Source: Bacteroidales bacterium
GTDB lineage: Bacteria; Bacteroidota; Bacteroidia; Bacteroidales; F082
Length of the DNA stretch: 64,000 nt
NCBI GenBank assembly: GCA_017461665.1
Contig: JAFTXI010000003.1
Coordinates: 1-64,000, forward strand
Reading direction: 5' to 3'
Both the position numbers and the translations under genes were made by a program. The notes beneath the pieces were generated by a model. It saw only the letters and a list, made by a program, of their open reading frames with translations. It ran no database searches and was not told the DNA's origin. This document shows, piece after piece, positions 52,360 through 60,813 of this stretch (position 1 is its first letter; every line of letters starts with the position of its first letter).

Positions 52360-53499
52360 TTATTTCTTTACGTCTAAAGCGTCGCGCAAGGCATTGCCAA
52401 AGAGCATGAATGCCAATACTAAAAGCATGATGGCAATGCCGGGAAGTATCGCGAGATAGGCGTCGTTCAAGATAATGTATGCGTAGTTTTCTTTTATCAT
52501 GCTTCCCCACGATGGCATGGGTGGTTGGACTCCGATGCCGAGGAAACTGAGACCTGCCTCTAACAGAATCGCTGAGGCGAAGTTGGCTGCCGATATTACT
52601 ATGATAGGGTTTATGATGTTTGGAATGACGTGACGTGTAATTATCCTCGCATTGCCAAATCCTAAAGCTCTGCCGGCTTCGACGAATGTCATCTCTCTCA
52701 CCGATAAAATCTGTCCGCGTGTCACACGTGCCACCTCGACCCACATCGTCAAACCCACTGCGATGAAAACTTGTACGATACCTTTACCTAAGACAAATGT
52801 GATGGCAATAACAATCAATAAGGTTGGTATCGACCAGACGACATTAATCAGCCAAAGCATTATGTCATCGACGCGTCCTCTGAAAAAACCGCCGAGACTG
52901 CCTACTATTATACCTATTAATATACTCATAAAAACAGCGATGAAACCGACTGAGAAACTGATTCTCGTTCCGAGCAGCAACCGGCTAAGAAAGTCTCTTC
53001 CAAATTGGTCGGTGCCGAGAATGAATCGCCTATGTTTGATGCAATTGTTGTTGATGTAATGTCTTGCTTCATCTTCACTACTGAAATTCATCGTCGGACA
53101 TAAGTCTTTATTAATGATTATTTCCTCGATTGGCTTCGTATCTTCATCGGGATTAAAGATGAAAACCGTCGTTTTTTCTTTCTCAATTTTTAATGAATCG
53201 AAGGGAATTTGTCGATAGGGAGATGGCTTTCCGTTCATCATCTGTGGGAAAAAACTATTCTTCTCAACGACGTTTTGTTTTGGCACGAGGATTATATCGA
53301 CTTCAAAACCTGGTTTCTGAGTGCTTATTTCGAGAATCTGAGTGTTGGCGTAAGGCGTTTTGTCAGGAATGATGAAATATGCGAACAGAGCGACAAATCC
53401 GCACAAGATGATAAAAATCAACGATATTACACCGGTGACATTCTTCTTGAAACGTGCAATGGCGATTTGATTTGGAGATAATATCTTGTTGTCTTTCAT
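52360..53499 (-). CDS. Oligopeptide ABC transporter permease (DppC/OppC type)
   Basis: 379 residues. N-terminal helix (about 20-42), a large periplasmic insertion (45-165), then five helices of the BPD_transp_1 domain with DQFGRDFLSRLLLGTRIS and the EAA loop EAGRALGFGNARIITRHVIPN that contacts the ATPase. The large insertion is usual in Bacteroidota DppC. The partner permease, binding protein and ATPases are not beside it. Confidence 0.9.
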   Translation of the reverse strand: MKDNKILSPNQIAIARFKKNVTGVISLIFIILCGFVALFAYFIIPDKTPYANTQILEISTQKPGFEVDIILVPKQNVVEKNSFFPQMMNGKPSPYRQIPFDSLKIEKEKTTVFIFNPDEDTKPIEEIIINKDLCPTMNFSSEDEARHYINNNCIKHRRFILGTDQFGRDFLSRLLLGTRISFSVGFIAVFMSILIGIIVGSLGGFFRGRVDDIMLWLINVVWSIPTLLIVIAITFVLGKGIVQVFIAVGLTMWVEVARVTRGQILSVREMTFVEAGRALGFGNARIITRHVIPNIINPIIVISAANFASAILLEAGLSFLGIGVQPPMPSWGSMIKENYAYIILNDAYLAILPGIAIMLLVLAFMLFGNALRDALDVKK

Positions 53500-53569
53500 C
53501 TCGTTTTAAATTAAAAAACAAAAATAAAAAAAAATCTTGTCGGACTTAATTTTTGAAAGAAAAAAGTTG

Positions 53570-53577
53570 TATATTTG
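53570..53577 (+). promoter_or_regulatory. -7 box of tRNA-His
   Basis: TATATTTG 16 bp before the tRNA 5' end; several TTG triplets lie upstream, none at exactly 19-20 bp. Confidence 0.55.
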
Positions 53578-53593
53578 CACTCGCAAAACAGAC

Positions 53594-53669
53594 GGTGGAT
53601 GTAGCTCAGTTGGTTAGAGTACCGGATTGTGGTTCCGTGGGTCGTGGGTTCGAGTCCCATCTTCCACCC
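53594..53669 (+). tRNA. tRNA-His (GTG), target of prophage integration
   Basis: G-1 (53594) faces C73, anticodon GTG at 53629-53631, normal T-arm. Two pairs are broken: acceptor pair 6-67 is T-T and anticodon-stem pair 27-43 is C-T. In both, the 3'-half base is the odd one. An integrase gene starts 138 bp downstream, so the 3' half is probably the phage-supplied attL segment. Confidence 0.9.
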
Positions 53670-53699
53670 TTATTTAAGAGAAAAGACAGATTGTCAATA

Positions 53700-53760
53700 A
53701 ATTACACCTGATTTAATGTCATAATGAGTAGAAAAACTCCGGCATAAATCTGGTGTAATT
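53700..53760. repeat. Inverted repeat between attL and integrase
   Basis: Left arm AATTACACCTGATTTAATG (53700-53718) and right arm CATAAATCTGGTGTAATT (53743-53760) are complements with one mismatch and one extra base, around a 24-nt centre. Either the tRNA-His terminator or arm-type sites for the integrase or its directionality factor. Confidence 0.65.
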
Positions 53761-53806
53761 CTTTTAACGGGTTTTGGACTGTTGTTCAACAACTTCCCCC
53801 AAAAAA

Positions 53807-54985
53807 ATGTCTAAACGTAAAAATGACAAACTCGAACGTCAGGAAAAAAACATCCTGATTGACTTTATTCCGGCAGCTTTAAAAAATACCAAGTCAGAGG
53901 GTTATCTGATAGAATATCATTATAGAGACAAGGTTCTGAATAAACTTGTCCGTAAAAGATTCTATCTCAATCGTCTAATAAATTCCTACACCAAGAAGAG
54001 TGACGGACTTAATCACGCCAGGAGGATTGTCCATGAACTGAACGAAAAGCTGAAGAATGGCTGGACTCCGGCATTTGAAACGGAAGACCAAAGATTATAC
54101 ACTCCAATTTTGAAGCTCAGAGAAATATATCTGAATGATAAGAAGCGTGATGTGCGTGAAGCGACGATGACTTCTTATAGTTCTATAACCAAGATGTTTA
54201 ACGAGTGGATAGAGGCAAGCAACAGAACAGGGAAGGTGACAGGTAATTTTCTCCGTTTTGACGCTGTGTGTTATATGGACTATGTGCTTGATAAAGGTTG
54301 CTCAAACCGAACATACAATAATACTCTTAAAATGATGAGGGCTTTGTTTTCATGGGCAATAGAGAAGTGTTATTGTAATGAGAATCCATTCACGAACATT
54401 AAAACCAAAACAAAGGAAGCAAAGAAGCGTATAGTTGTCGATGAGGTGAGCAGAAAGAAAATTGCAGAATATTTCAAGATTAAGAATATGCAGATGTTGT
54501 TGGTCTGCAAGTTGGTTTATAATTCTGCGATGCGTCCGAAAGAAATTGCCAATCTGAAAATAGAGGACATCAGACTTGAGCGTCGATATATTATCGTGCG
54601 TGATACAAACGCAAAGAACGGTAAATCTCGATGTGCTACGATAACGGCTGACGTTATAGAATATCTTCAGCAGTTTATGTGCTATCCGGGAAGGTTTTAC
54701 CTATTCGGTATGAACAAGGACTTACTTCCTTCAGATAAGCGCTGCGCTCTTGCTGCATTTCGTAAGAAATGGGATAAGATGAGGACTTTTTTAGACCTTC
54801 CTCAAGAGATGCAGCTTTATTCTTTGCGTGATACAGGAATGATCGATCTTCTTCATGCAGGTGTTGATGAGTTGTCTGTACAACATCATTTTGACCATAG
54901 TGACTTGTCAATCCAGGCGATTTATACGAATCACTTTGACCCGAATTTGAACGAGACGATATTCCGGAATGCTCCGAAGTTTTAA
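53807..54985 (+). CDS. int: Phage tyrosine recombinase (integrase)
   Basis: 392 residues from the ATG at 53807. N-terminal SAM-like arm, core-binding domain (about 95-195; YSSITKMFNEWI), catalytic domain with Arg in SAMRPKEIANLKIEDI (near 241), LYSLRDTGM for box II (Tyr in place of the usual first His of HxxR), HHFDHSDLSIQAIY with the nucleophile Tyr near 371. Its stop overlaps the converging gene by 3 bp. Position beside tRNA-His fits a site-specific integrase for that tRNA. Confidence 0.92.
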   Translation: MSKRKNDKLERQEKNILIDFIPAALKNTKSEGYLIEYHYRDKVLNKLVRKRFYLNRLINSYTKKSDGLNHARRIVHELNEKLKNGWTPAFETEDQRLYTPILKLREIYLNDKKRDVREATMTSYSSITKMFNEWIEASNRTGKVTGNFLRFDAVCYMDYVLDKGCSNRTYNNTLKMMRALFSWAIEKCYCNENPFTNIKTKTKEAKKRIVVDEVSRKKIAEYFKIKNMQMLLVCKLVYNSAMRPKEIANLKIEDIRLERRYIIVRDTNAKNGKSRCATITADVIEYLQQFMCYPGRFYLFGMNKDLLPSDKRCALAAFRKKWDKMRTFLDLPQEMQLYSLRDTGMIDLLHAGVDELSVQHHFDHSDLSIQAIYTNHFDPNLNETIFRNAPKF

Positions 54986-55557
54986 CGTAGTTTTCGGCGG
55001 ATTCTAATTTCCCCGAATGGTGAAATTTTATCTCCGTCGGCGTGGACTCCTGCAGAAGCTGTCAATGACCATTTGCTGTTGATTGACAGTCGAGTTGTTA
55101 TATCCATATTGATGTAATAACATTGCGCTGTTTTACCCAAAAACAATCCAACATCACCCGAAAATCTGTTGGGTTTTATTGTGATTTCTTTCTCTACCAT
55201 TTTCGTGACTTCACGAAAATGATAGTTGACACTATCGAGCTTGACATTGTAACCGGTGCAATAAATGTCAACAGATTCATCATGGAACCAGAACCAGGAC
55301 ATTGGCAATGACATATATAATGTGTCGTTGATTCTGATTGTGTCTTCTAATGGTACATAAGTAAAATCATAAACTATACTGTCCTTCTTGTTAACGTTAT
55401 ATATTGTAGTATCTCTATAGGTAACATTGAATATTATAGTATCTTTATACTCTTCATTGTAGAAAATCCCACTCCTGTAAGGTTTCAGGAGCAGGATTGG
55501 CAGTAATAAAAGTAGTAGAACCAAACAATAATATGAAAAAGAAAATTTATCGTTCAT
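54982..55557 (-). CDS. Membrane-anchored prophage protein
   Basis: 191 residues. One N-terminal helix (about 8-25), a middle with repeated YRDTTIYNV/KKDSIVYDF strands, an amphipathic stretch (REVTKMVEKEI) and a C-terminal part like beta strands ending in basic residues. Common at the end of the lysis module in Bacteroidota prophages; a spanin-like role is possible but unproven. Its ATG overlaps the endolysin stop (ATGA). Confidence 0.65.
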   Translation of the reverse strand: MNDKFSFSYYCLVLLLLLLPILLLKPYRSGIFYNEEYKDTIIFNVTYRDTTIYNVNKKDSIVYDFTYVPLEDTIRINDTLYMSLPMSWFWFHDESVDIYCTGYNVKLDSVNYHFREVTKMVEKEITIKPNRFSGDVGLFLGKTAQCYYINMDITTRLSINSKWSLTASAGVHADGDKISPFGEIRIRRKLR

Positions 55558-56003
55558 GGGTTGAAATATGTTACTTTATACGGATTTCCCATATCATAAC
55601 AATCGATGTGAAGCCAATTGACATATCTTTCGATTCTGACCGGATAGGGCAGAAGATCTGAGTTTAGCTCAATTTTTTTCTCATTTCTTCTGCACTCATT
55701 ATAGGACTTGATAGATCTAATCCCATTCCGTTATTGTGCGCTGAAAGATATAAAATGTCGTTCATTGTCTTTTTTTTGACGATTTCACAAAGATTACATC
55801 TAAGTCCACGTTGTGTGTTCTTTAGTATTACATACTAATGGAACTTTCAATATTAGTGTGCGCAAAACAAGCAATGTGTGGAGTATTTCCATAGTATGGA
55901 ACATCCAAGATTTCTCCCCATATCGATTCAACGTATGTGGACAAACAAGTTCTTTGATGTTAAAGTAGTTCTTGAGTTGCGATATAATTTCAGATTTTGT
56001 CAC
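55554..56003 (-). pseudogene. M15-type peptidase (endolysin), frameshifted
   Basis: From the GTG at 56003 the first part (TKSEIISQLKNYFNIKELVCPHTLNRYGEKSWMF...) runs to a CACACA run near 55820-55826. The rest continues in the +1 frame: RGLRCNLCEIV, LYLSAHNNGMGLDL (zinc ligands), LLPYPVRIERYVNWLHID, ending NP-stop at 55554. Loss of one CA unit explains the change exactly. Family members cut peptidoglycan peptides; this copy would make only the N-terminal 67 residues unless the ribosome shifts or the assembly is wrong. Confidence 0.8.
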
Positions 56004-56051
56004 GATTATTTTTTTTACAAATTTAATCGCAATAAAAATAATCAAGATGAC

Positions 56052-56074
56052 AAAAAAAGGTGCAGAAGCACCTT
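56052..56074 (-). terminator. Terminator behind the reverse transcriptase
   Basis: On the minus strand AAGGTGC-TTCT-GCACC followed by seven T, just after the stop at 56081. Confidence 0.85.
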
Positions 56075-56080
56075 ATAACT

Positions 56081-58117
56081 TTAACACTTGGCATTTGCGA
56101 GTTCAGTCAATTCAACAGCTGTAGGCTCGTGGTCGAAAATAGCTTCAGTCCATGTTTTCATGCCTTCGACAATTCTTGACTCTTTAGAATCGCCTTCGCC
56201 GATAGTCTCGACATAGTCTTGAATGTTGGCTCTACCAATCCATTGATTGTTGTTGATTTTTTCTCTTGCAATTGCTTTAGCTGTCGGTCCGAAAGACTTT
56301 ACGGGTTGTGATTTTGTAGCCATAACGATACTTTTAACATAGTTAATAATTAGCTTTCTCTTTCTGCGGATGCGTCTCTTGATTCTCGCTTTGGTCTTGT
56401 ATCTTTTCCTTACTATCATTTTATAGAAGTTTTGGCGGTCGGGATACATAACTTTGGACCAAACAGAAAAGACCTTGTCGCAGATTTCTTTTCTTTTGCT
56501 AAACTCATCGAGATGCTTCAGCATTCCAAGATAGCTGTTAATTGTAGCTGCAAATTTCTCACAATTCTGAATTTGGAAAGCGACATTTCCTGCGGCTTGC
56601 TTGTTCCACCAGTGAATTTTCTTGAAACAGTTGGTGATGCTTCTGTTGGAGGAGTATGTTCTACCTGGTTTTTGATAAACATTGAGAATTTTTACGCCTT
56701 TACTATAGTGCTGAAAATAGTATTTGTTAGGGTGTATTGTAAGACCAAATTCGGCATATTTAGCCCTTATGAGAGCCATATCATTAAGCATTTTGTTCTT
56801 ATCCTGGTGCATATACCAGCTGTCATCAATAGATCTGCTATAGTATTTGTATCCCAGTTCATTTATTATGTAGTGGTCTATAGGCGCAAGATATAAGTTG
56901 GCGCTTTCATTGGTAAGCAATAGACCGATAGGTATTCCTTGCCATTCTGGATGATTGAACAAACTTTTATGTGGTGGCAAATATTTCCAATATTCTATCG
57001 GGGAGCGTCTTATTACGTTTTTGCGAGGGTCAGTCATCAATCTTACTGTAATCAACCATTTGAGAATTTCTTTATCCCAATGCTCGTAGTAGAGATCTAC
57101 AAGACCATGAATCATTGACAACAGTCTGTTTTTGTCAATGCTCATGTAGTAAGATTGAACATCATACTTCATTATCCAACAATCTTTAGTATAGTTTTCA
57201 GAACATTGTTCAAATGCTTCTTTTAATTGTCTGTTTGCTTCCTTGGTTCCCAGTCCGGCTCGACAAGCTGGAGCGTTGCGAGTCACTACCTTATCCATCA
57301 ATGGTTCCAATCTAAAACTTATCCAAGTATCTACAATTCTATCTATAGCTACAGACTCAAATATTTCTCTAACCGTTGGTTTGAAAACAATAAAGATGCG
57401 TAGAGGTTGTGGTACGTATTTTCCGGCAATGATAGAATCAACTAAGTGAATTAGTTTGTATTCATGATTGGGAATAAATTCGGCAACACTATTTGATGAC
57501 TTTTTCCCTTTTATAAAGGAATGGTATGCCAATCTAAATTCTGTATCAAGTTCGTTTCTTTGAGAATCGGTTAGGACAAAACCGCTACAACTTAATTGAG
57601 AAGCCGAAACCGCACGGACGTAATAGCTATTGTACTTATTATTGTTGTTCTGATTTCCATTAGCGAAGTAGAGTAACCATGCGTTATTACTATAATACTC
57701 AGTTGATGACCATGTATAATTTCCTTCCGAAAATTTAGTCCCTCCACAAGCAGTCAAGCAGGCATTGATTGCTGCTTTGTTCAGATACATTAGATATAGA
57801 TGACCGAAAGCCGGCAGATCCCATTTGCCGGCTGCAATATTGCCAGAAGAATACAACCGACATGCTTCAGCTGCCGGCGCGCCCTTGGTAGTTGCTGAAC
57901 TTCCAGTATATACAACCGTTGAACTATCAATAAGCCCAGATGTTAATCCATCAGTCAATGCTTCTCCTTTCCAATTAGGATTAAGAGCTGCAATGATAGC
58001 ATCTGTATTTTCTTTAGCATTAAAGTCCTTTACAGCAGATGTCCAGGCTGTCTTATTGGTAATTCCTGAAATATCCGTACCATATCCACCCCCATGCACA
58101 AGTTGATGAATAAGCAT
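56081..58117 (-). CDS. DGR reverse transcriptase fused to the target-protein C-terminus
   Basis: One 678-residue frame with three parts. Residues 1-172 are the C-terminal, C-type-lectin-fold part of a DGR variable protein (GGYGTDISGITN, GAPAAEACRLYSSGNIAAGKW, YTWSSTEYYSNNAW, YYVRAVSA). Residues about 183-580 are a reverse transcriptase: KYDVQSYY (catalytic Asp319), QGIPIGLLLTNESAN (394-407, TN where DGR enzymes have SQ) and SIDD (429-432) where YxDD is expected; RT domain then a very basic end. Residues 599-678 could have been a separate small protein. No stop or start separates target and RT. The fusion may result from VR/TR recombination. Confidence 0.8.
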   Translation of the reverse strand: MLIHQLVHGGGYGTDISGITNKTAWTSAVKDFNAKENTDAIIAALNPNWKGEALTDGLTSGLIDSSTVVYTGSSATTKGAPAAEACRLYSSGNIAAGKWDLPAFGHLYLMYLNKAAINACLTACGGTKFSEGNYTWSSTEYYSNNAWLLYFANGNQNNNNKYNSYYVRAVSASQLSCSGFVLTDSQRNELDTEFRLAYHSFIKGKKSSNSVAEFIPNHEYKLIHLVDSIIAGKYVPQPLRIFIVFKPTVREIFESVAIDRIVDTWISFRLEPLMDKVVTRNAPACRAGLGTKEANRQLKEAFEQCSENYTKDCWIMKYDVQSYYMSIDKNRLLSMIHGLVDLYYEHWDKEILKWLITVRLMTDPRKNVIRRSPIEYWKYLPPHKSLFNHPEWQGIPIGLLLTNESANLYLAPIDHYIINELGYKYYSRSIDDSWYMHQDKNKMLNDMALIRAKYAEFGLTIHPNKYYFQHYSKGVKILNVYQKPGRTYSSNRSITNCFKKIHWWNKQAAGNVAFQIQNCEKFAATINSYLGMLKHLDEFSKRKEICDKVFSVWSKVMYPDRQNFYKMIVRKRYKTKARIKRRIRRKRKLIINYVKSIVMATKSQPVKSFGPTAKAIAREKINNNQWIGRANIQDYVETIGEGDSKESRIVEGMKTWTEAIFDHEPTAVELTELANAKC
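57600..57727 (-). other. DGR variable/template-repeat-like sequence (single copy)
   Basis: Encodes TWSSTEYYSNNAWLLYF and then Asn-rich residues 153-163 using AAC/AAT codons, ending with the GC-rich TACGTCCGTGCGGTTTCGGC typical of the initiation end of variable repeats. A-rich like a template repeat, yet in frame with the target like a variable repeat. No second copy was found in the window by eye. Confidence 0.65.
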
Positions 58118-58604
58118 TTTGCAATCCTATTCTGAATTGATGGTCAGCTGTAATGAGAACTACAGATTGAGCTGTCTTGCCAGCTCCTTCTGTATTCCAA
58201 TTTTCAGATGAAATCAAAGAACCGTCGGTTGCTTCTATCCAAGTACCAAGAGGACTCATAGTACAGTTATAGAAGAACTCAACATCTCTTGCCGATCTGT
58301 CTGCTGTAAAGTGCTGTGCTAAGGGCGATGTATCTCCGTATGCTTGGACTTCCACACTATATTCAAGACCATACTTGACATAGCAATAAGCGATACCTTT
58401 AGAACTATCTAAAATCATAGGAGTTTGATAGCTTCTCGTGTTGCCGTTTTCATCAACTACTTTAATTGTTGCATATAATCCATTAATAAAGCCTTCATTG
58501 CTTGATGCTTTAACAATTACTTTTTCGACCTTGTTGTCGATGAGATTGAGAACGTCGTTATGAAGTTCTCTAACTCTTATTGCTCTTCCTGAAAAGTCTG
58601 TCAT
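58053..58604 (-). pseudogene. DGR target protein, N-terminal part, frameshifted
   Basis: The frame from the ATG at 58604 encodes an N-terminal phage-type domain (RVRELHNDVLNLID, NGLYATIKVVDENG) and then the lectin-fold start (GTWIEATDGSL, FRIGLQNAYSSTCAWG). At a run of five G (58089-58093) the correct continuation GGYGTDISG lies in the frame of the reverse-transcriptase fusion. With one G fewer, target and RT would be a single frame of about 840 codons. The protein likely sits at the tail tip as receptor-binding or accessory display protein, by analogy to other phage DGRs. Confidence 0.75.
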
Positions 58605-58605
58605 T

Positions 58606-58874
58606 TTACCACATTATTTTAACGTTTGACAATGGTGCATTTGCTGTTATCTTAACATATTCGCCGACCCTTACTCCATATAGCGGGTCATGCAAATAAT
58701 CTATGAACGTTATCGTTTCCGGAACAGGCGTAAATGTTAGCCATCTGTGGAACGATGATAAGTAATTTTTCTTTCTCCAGCAGCTTCAATATATACTTCC
58801 GGAAAACTCTGATGTTCCTTAATTTGGAACGGTTTGACGGACATTGCGTCCTGACTTAATTGTAATTCTACCAT
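58606..58874 (-). pseudogene. Small prophage protein, frameshifted
   Basis: From the ATG at 58874 (VELQLSQDAMSVKPF...YIEAAG) the frame stops after 45 codons, but the other frame continues without stop (SSFHRWLTFTPVPETITFIDYLHDP...ANAPLSNVKIMW) to 58606, three bases before the target-gene ATG region. One missing A in GGAGAAAG near 58780 would restore an 89-codon gene. Unknown function, a usual neighbour of tail genes in this phage type. Confidence 0.65.
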
Positions 58875-58885
58875 GGTGAAAATAA

Positions 58886-59369
58886 TTATAAGTTTTTATT
58901 CTTTTTGTCAATATCTTCTATTACCTCTTCCAAACATTCATGATTGGTTTTCTTTCCAATAAGTGACAATATACCTTCTATTGATATTTGCTTTCCTCGC
59001 TTTTCTAGTATATTATTAATGCAGCTGGAACCTTCCAAAATGAATACTATCGACATCATAATAGCCGGTAGCTTTGGATAATGGTATGTTATTCCGATGG
59101 AAGCTGAAAACAATATCCAACACGAATATCCAATGAATTTATTGACAGTTCTCCTGATAGCCTTAGTCGGAGTTCTTCTGTCATCTCGACATTTGGCGGC
59201 TTGCAGCCCCCCAGACAAGATCAGCGACGATTGCCAAAATAGTTGGCATTATGTATTGCAGTGCAAGCATAAGCAAATCTTCCATATAATGAATTAAAGT
59301 TGCTCCTATCATTGTTTTTATCAACAGCAATTTGGGATTGGCTACTATGTTAGTAATTGTCTTTAGCAT
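58886..59369 (-). pseudogene. Phage holin, frameshifted in a G-run
   Basis: From the ATG at 59369: TITNIVANPKLLLIKTMIGA and LALQYIMPTILAIVADLVWG (membrane helices), then a run of six G (59207-59212). The rest is in the other frame: DDRRTPTKAIRRTVNKFIGYSCWILFSASIGI, a further helix and a charged tail. One G fewer restores a holin of about 160 residues with three to four helices. As it stands the protein ends 12 residues after the run. Confidence 0.78.
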
Positions 59370-60768
59370 TGGAAAACAGTATATCTATGTTAGTAATTGG
59401 AGTTTCAGATTCTACTTTAAGGTAAGAACCGATGGTAAGATCTTCAAAGGCTCTTACTGTATTATTCTCTACCAATACATGGTCTATCAAAGTCCAAGTT
59501 TCGGCATTGGTGGAAGTGTAAACAGACAGAAATCCTTTGGTTTCTATGTACATTAAAACGCTATTCATTGTACATTCTATTGGTTCGGTTGTAAATGAAT
59601 CGTTGTTGTTGTGTACATTCACACCTCGTTTTGGCATTTCCAACGGCATTGATTGAGACATATTGTCAATTATCAATTGCTGAATTTCGACAACAAAGTC
59701 TTCAATTTCCGGAATATCTGTTGTTTTTCGATATGTGAAGGAGAACGAGGTAAAACTATCTTTTTTGTTGAAAGAAGCGTCGTGCCCGGTGACAACGATT
59801 TTGCAACAGCTTACGTTGTCTGGGGTGTATATGTATTTATCTTTTTTATTCAAAAGGAAATCTGTGACGACGTAAATGTTGTTGATTGAGAAATATCCTG
59901 ATTTTTGATTCCAAGTGATGTGATCTTCAGTGTTGTCGAGTTGTATCAATCCGGATGATCTCCTTGCGATATCGAAAGTAACTTCCGGCTTTTGTTTTTT
60001 GTCGCCGGTGGTGATGAATGTATCTAAGCCACCAAAATAATTGTAGAATAGATAGTAGTTTTCTCTGCCTGTGGATTCTCTAAAAACGTAACGCTGAATC
60101 AGGGATATTCTTTGATTGCTTTCATCAACGACGTATATGTCATAGAACGGTTTTTTGTTGCTTGAGTCAGAGTTGGAATGTTTAATTACCTCTCTATAAC
60201 TGACGTTATGTGTAATAGCAGAAGCGTTATTTCCTTTCCATGTGTAGAGTGTTACAACTTCAGAAGTCCCATTGTTGTTATAGAATTTAGCAATCAGTTT
60301 TTTAACGTCACCTGCGTAAAAATATGTTAGAAATTCAGGAGAATCAACGGTAACTTCCTTAACATCGGTTTGCAAAGTAAGAAATTGTTTGCCGATAACG
60401 ACATCAATTGTAGATGATGAGATTGTAGCATTGATGTTTAGTAGATTGAAAGTTCTTTCAATCTGTCCATCATCATCTTTAAACAACACATATATTTCTT
60501 TCATGAAATTATATTGTGTTATGTAACTGAGATGAAATTTGGGAACTTCGGACGACAACAATGCTTGCAAAATATCCTTGAGGTCAATTTCTATATTATT
60601 GTTCAAACCGGGAACATAAGAACCTGAGAAAATGTTCTTGATGTTGCCATTATGAATATAGCTAACTTCTGCGGTTATCGGTAGCGTACATCGCAACCGA
60701 AAAACCGGAAGGTCGGGAATTGTGTAATACCCTTGTTGTTTTGGTGCGTTTCGTAATATTATTGACAT
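59350..60768 (-). CDS. Prophage tail protein
   Basis: 472 residues, beta-rich, no signal peptide, with an N-terminal motif RNAPKQQGYYTIPDLPVFRL seen in Bacteroidota prophage tail modules. Located between the baseplate-like 614-residue protein and the holin, so probably a tail-tip or minor tail component. Intact. Overlaps the holin start by 20 bp. Confidence 0.6.
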   Translation of the reverse strand: MSIILRNAPKQQGYYTIPDLPVFRLRCTLPITAEVSYIHNGNIKNIFSGSYVPGLNNNIEIDLKDILQALLSSEVPKFHLSYITQYNFMKEIYVLFKDDDGQIERTFNLLNINATISSSTIDVVIGKQFLTLQTDVKEVTVDSPEFLTYFYAGDVKKLIAKFYNNNGTSEVVTLYTWKGNNASAITHNVSYREVIKHSNSDSSNKKPFYDIYVVDESNQRISLIQRYVFRESTGRENYYLFYNYFGGLDTFITTGDKKQKPEVTFDIARRSSGLIQLDNTEDHITWNQKSGYFSINNIYVVTDFLLNKKDKYIYTPDNVSCCKIVVTGHDASFNKKDSFTSFSFTYRKTTDIPEIEDFVVEIQQLIIDNMSQSMPLEMPKRGVNVHNNNDSFTTEPIECTMNSVLMYIETKGFLSVYTSTNAETWTLIDHVLVENNTVRAFEDLTIGSYLKVESETPITNIDILFSNAKDNY

Positions 60769-60813
60769 AACGAGAACAAAATTATAATGTGGTGTTCAGA
60801 GATTGGTGACAAA

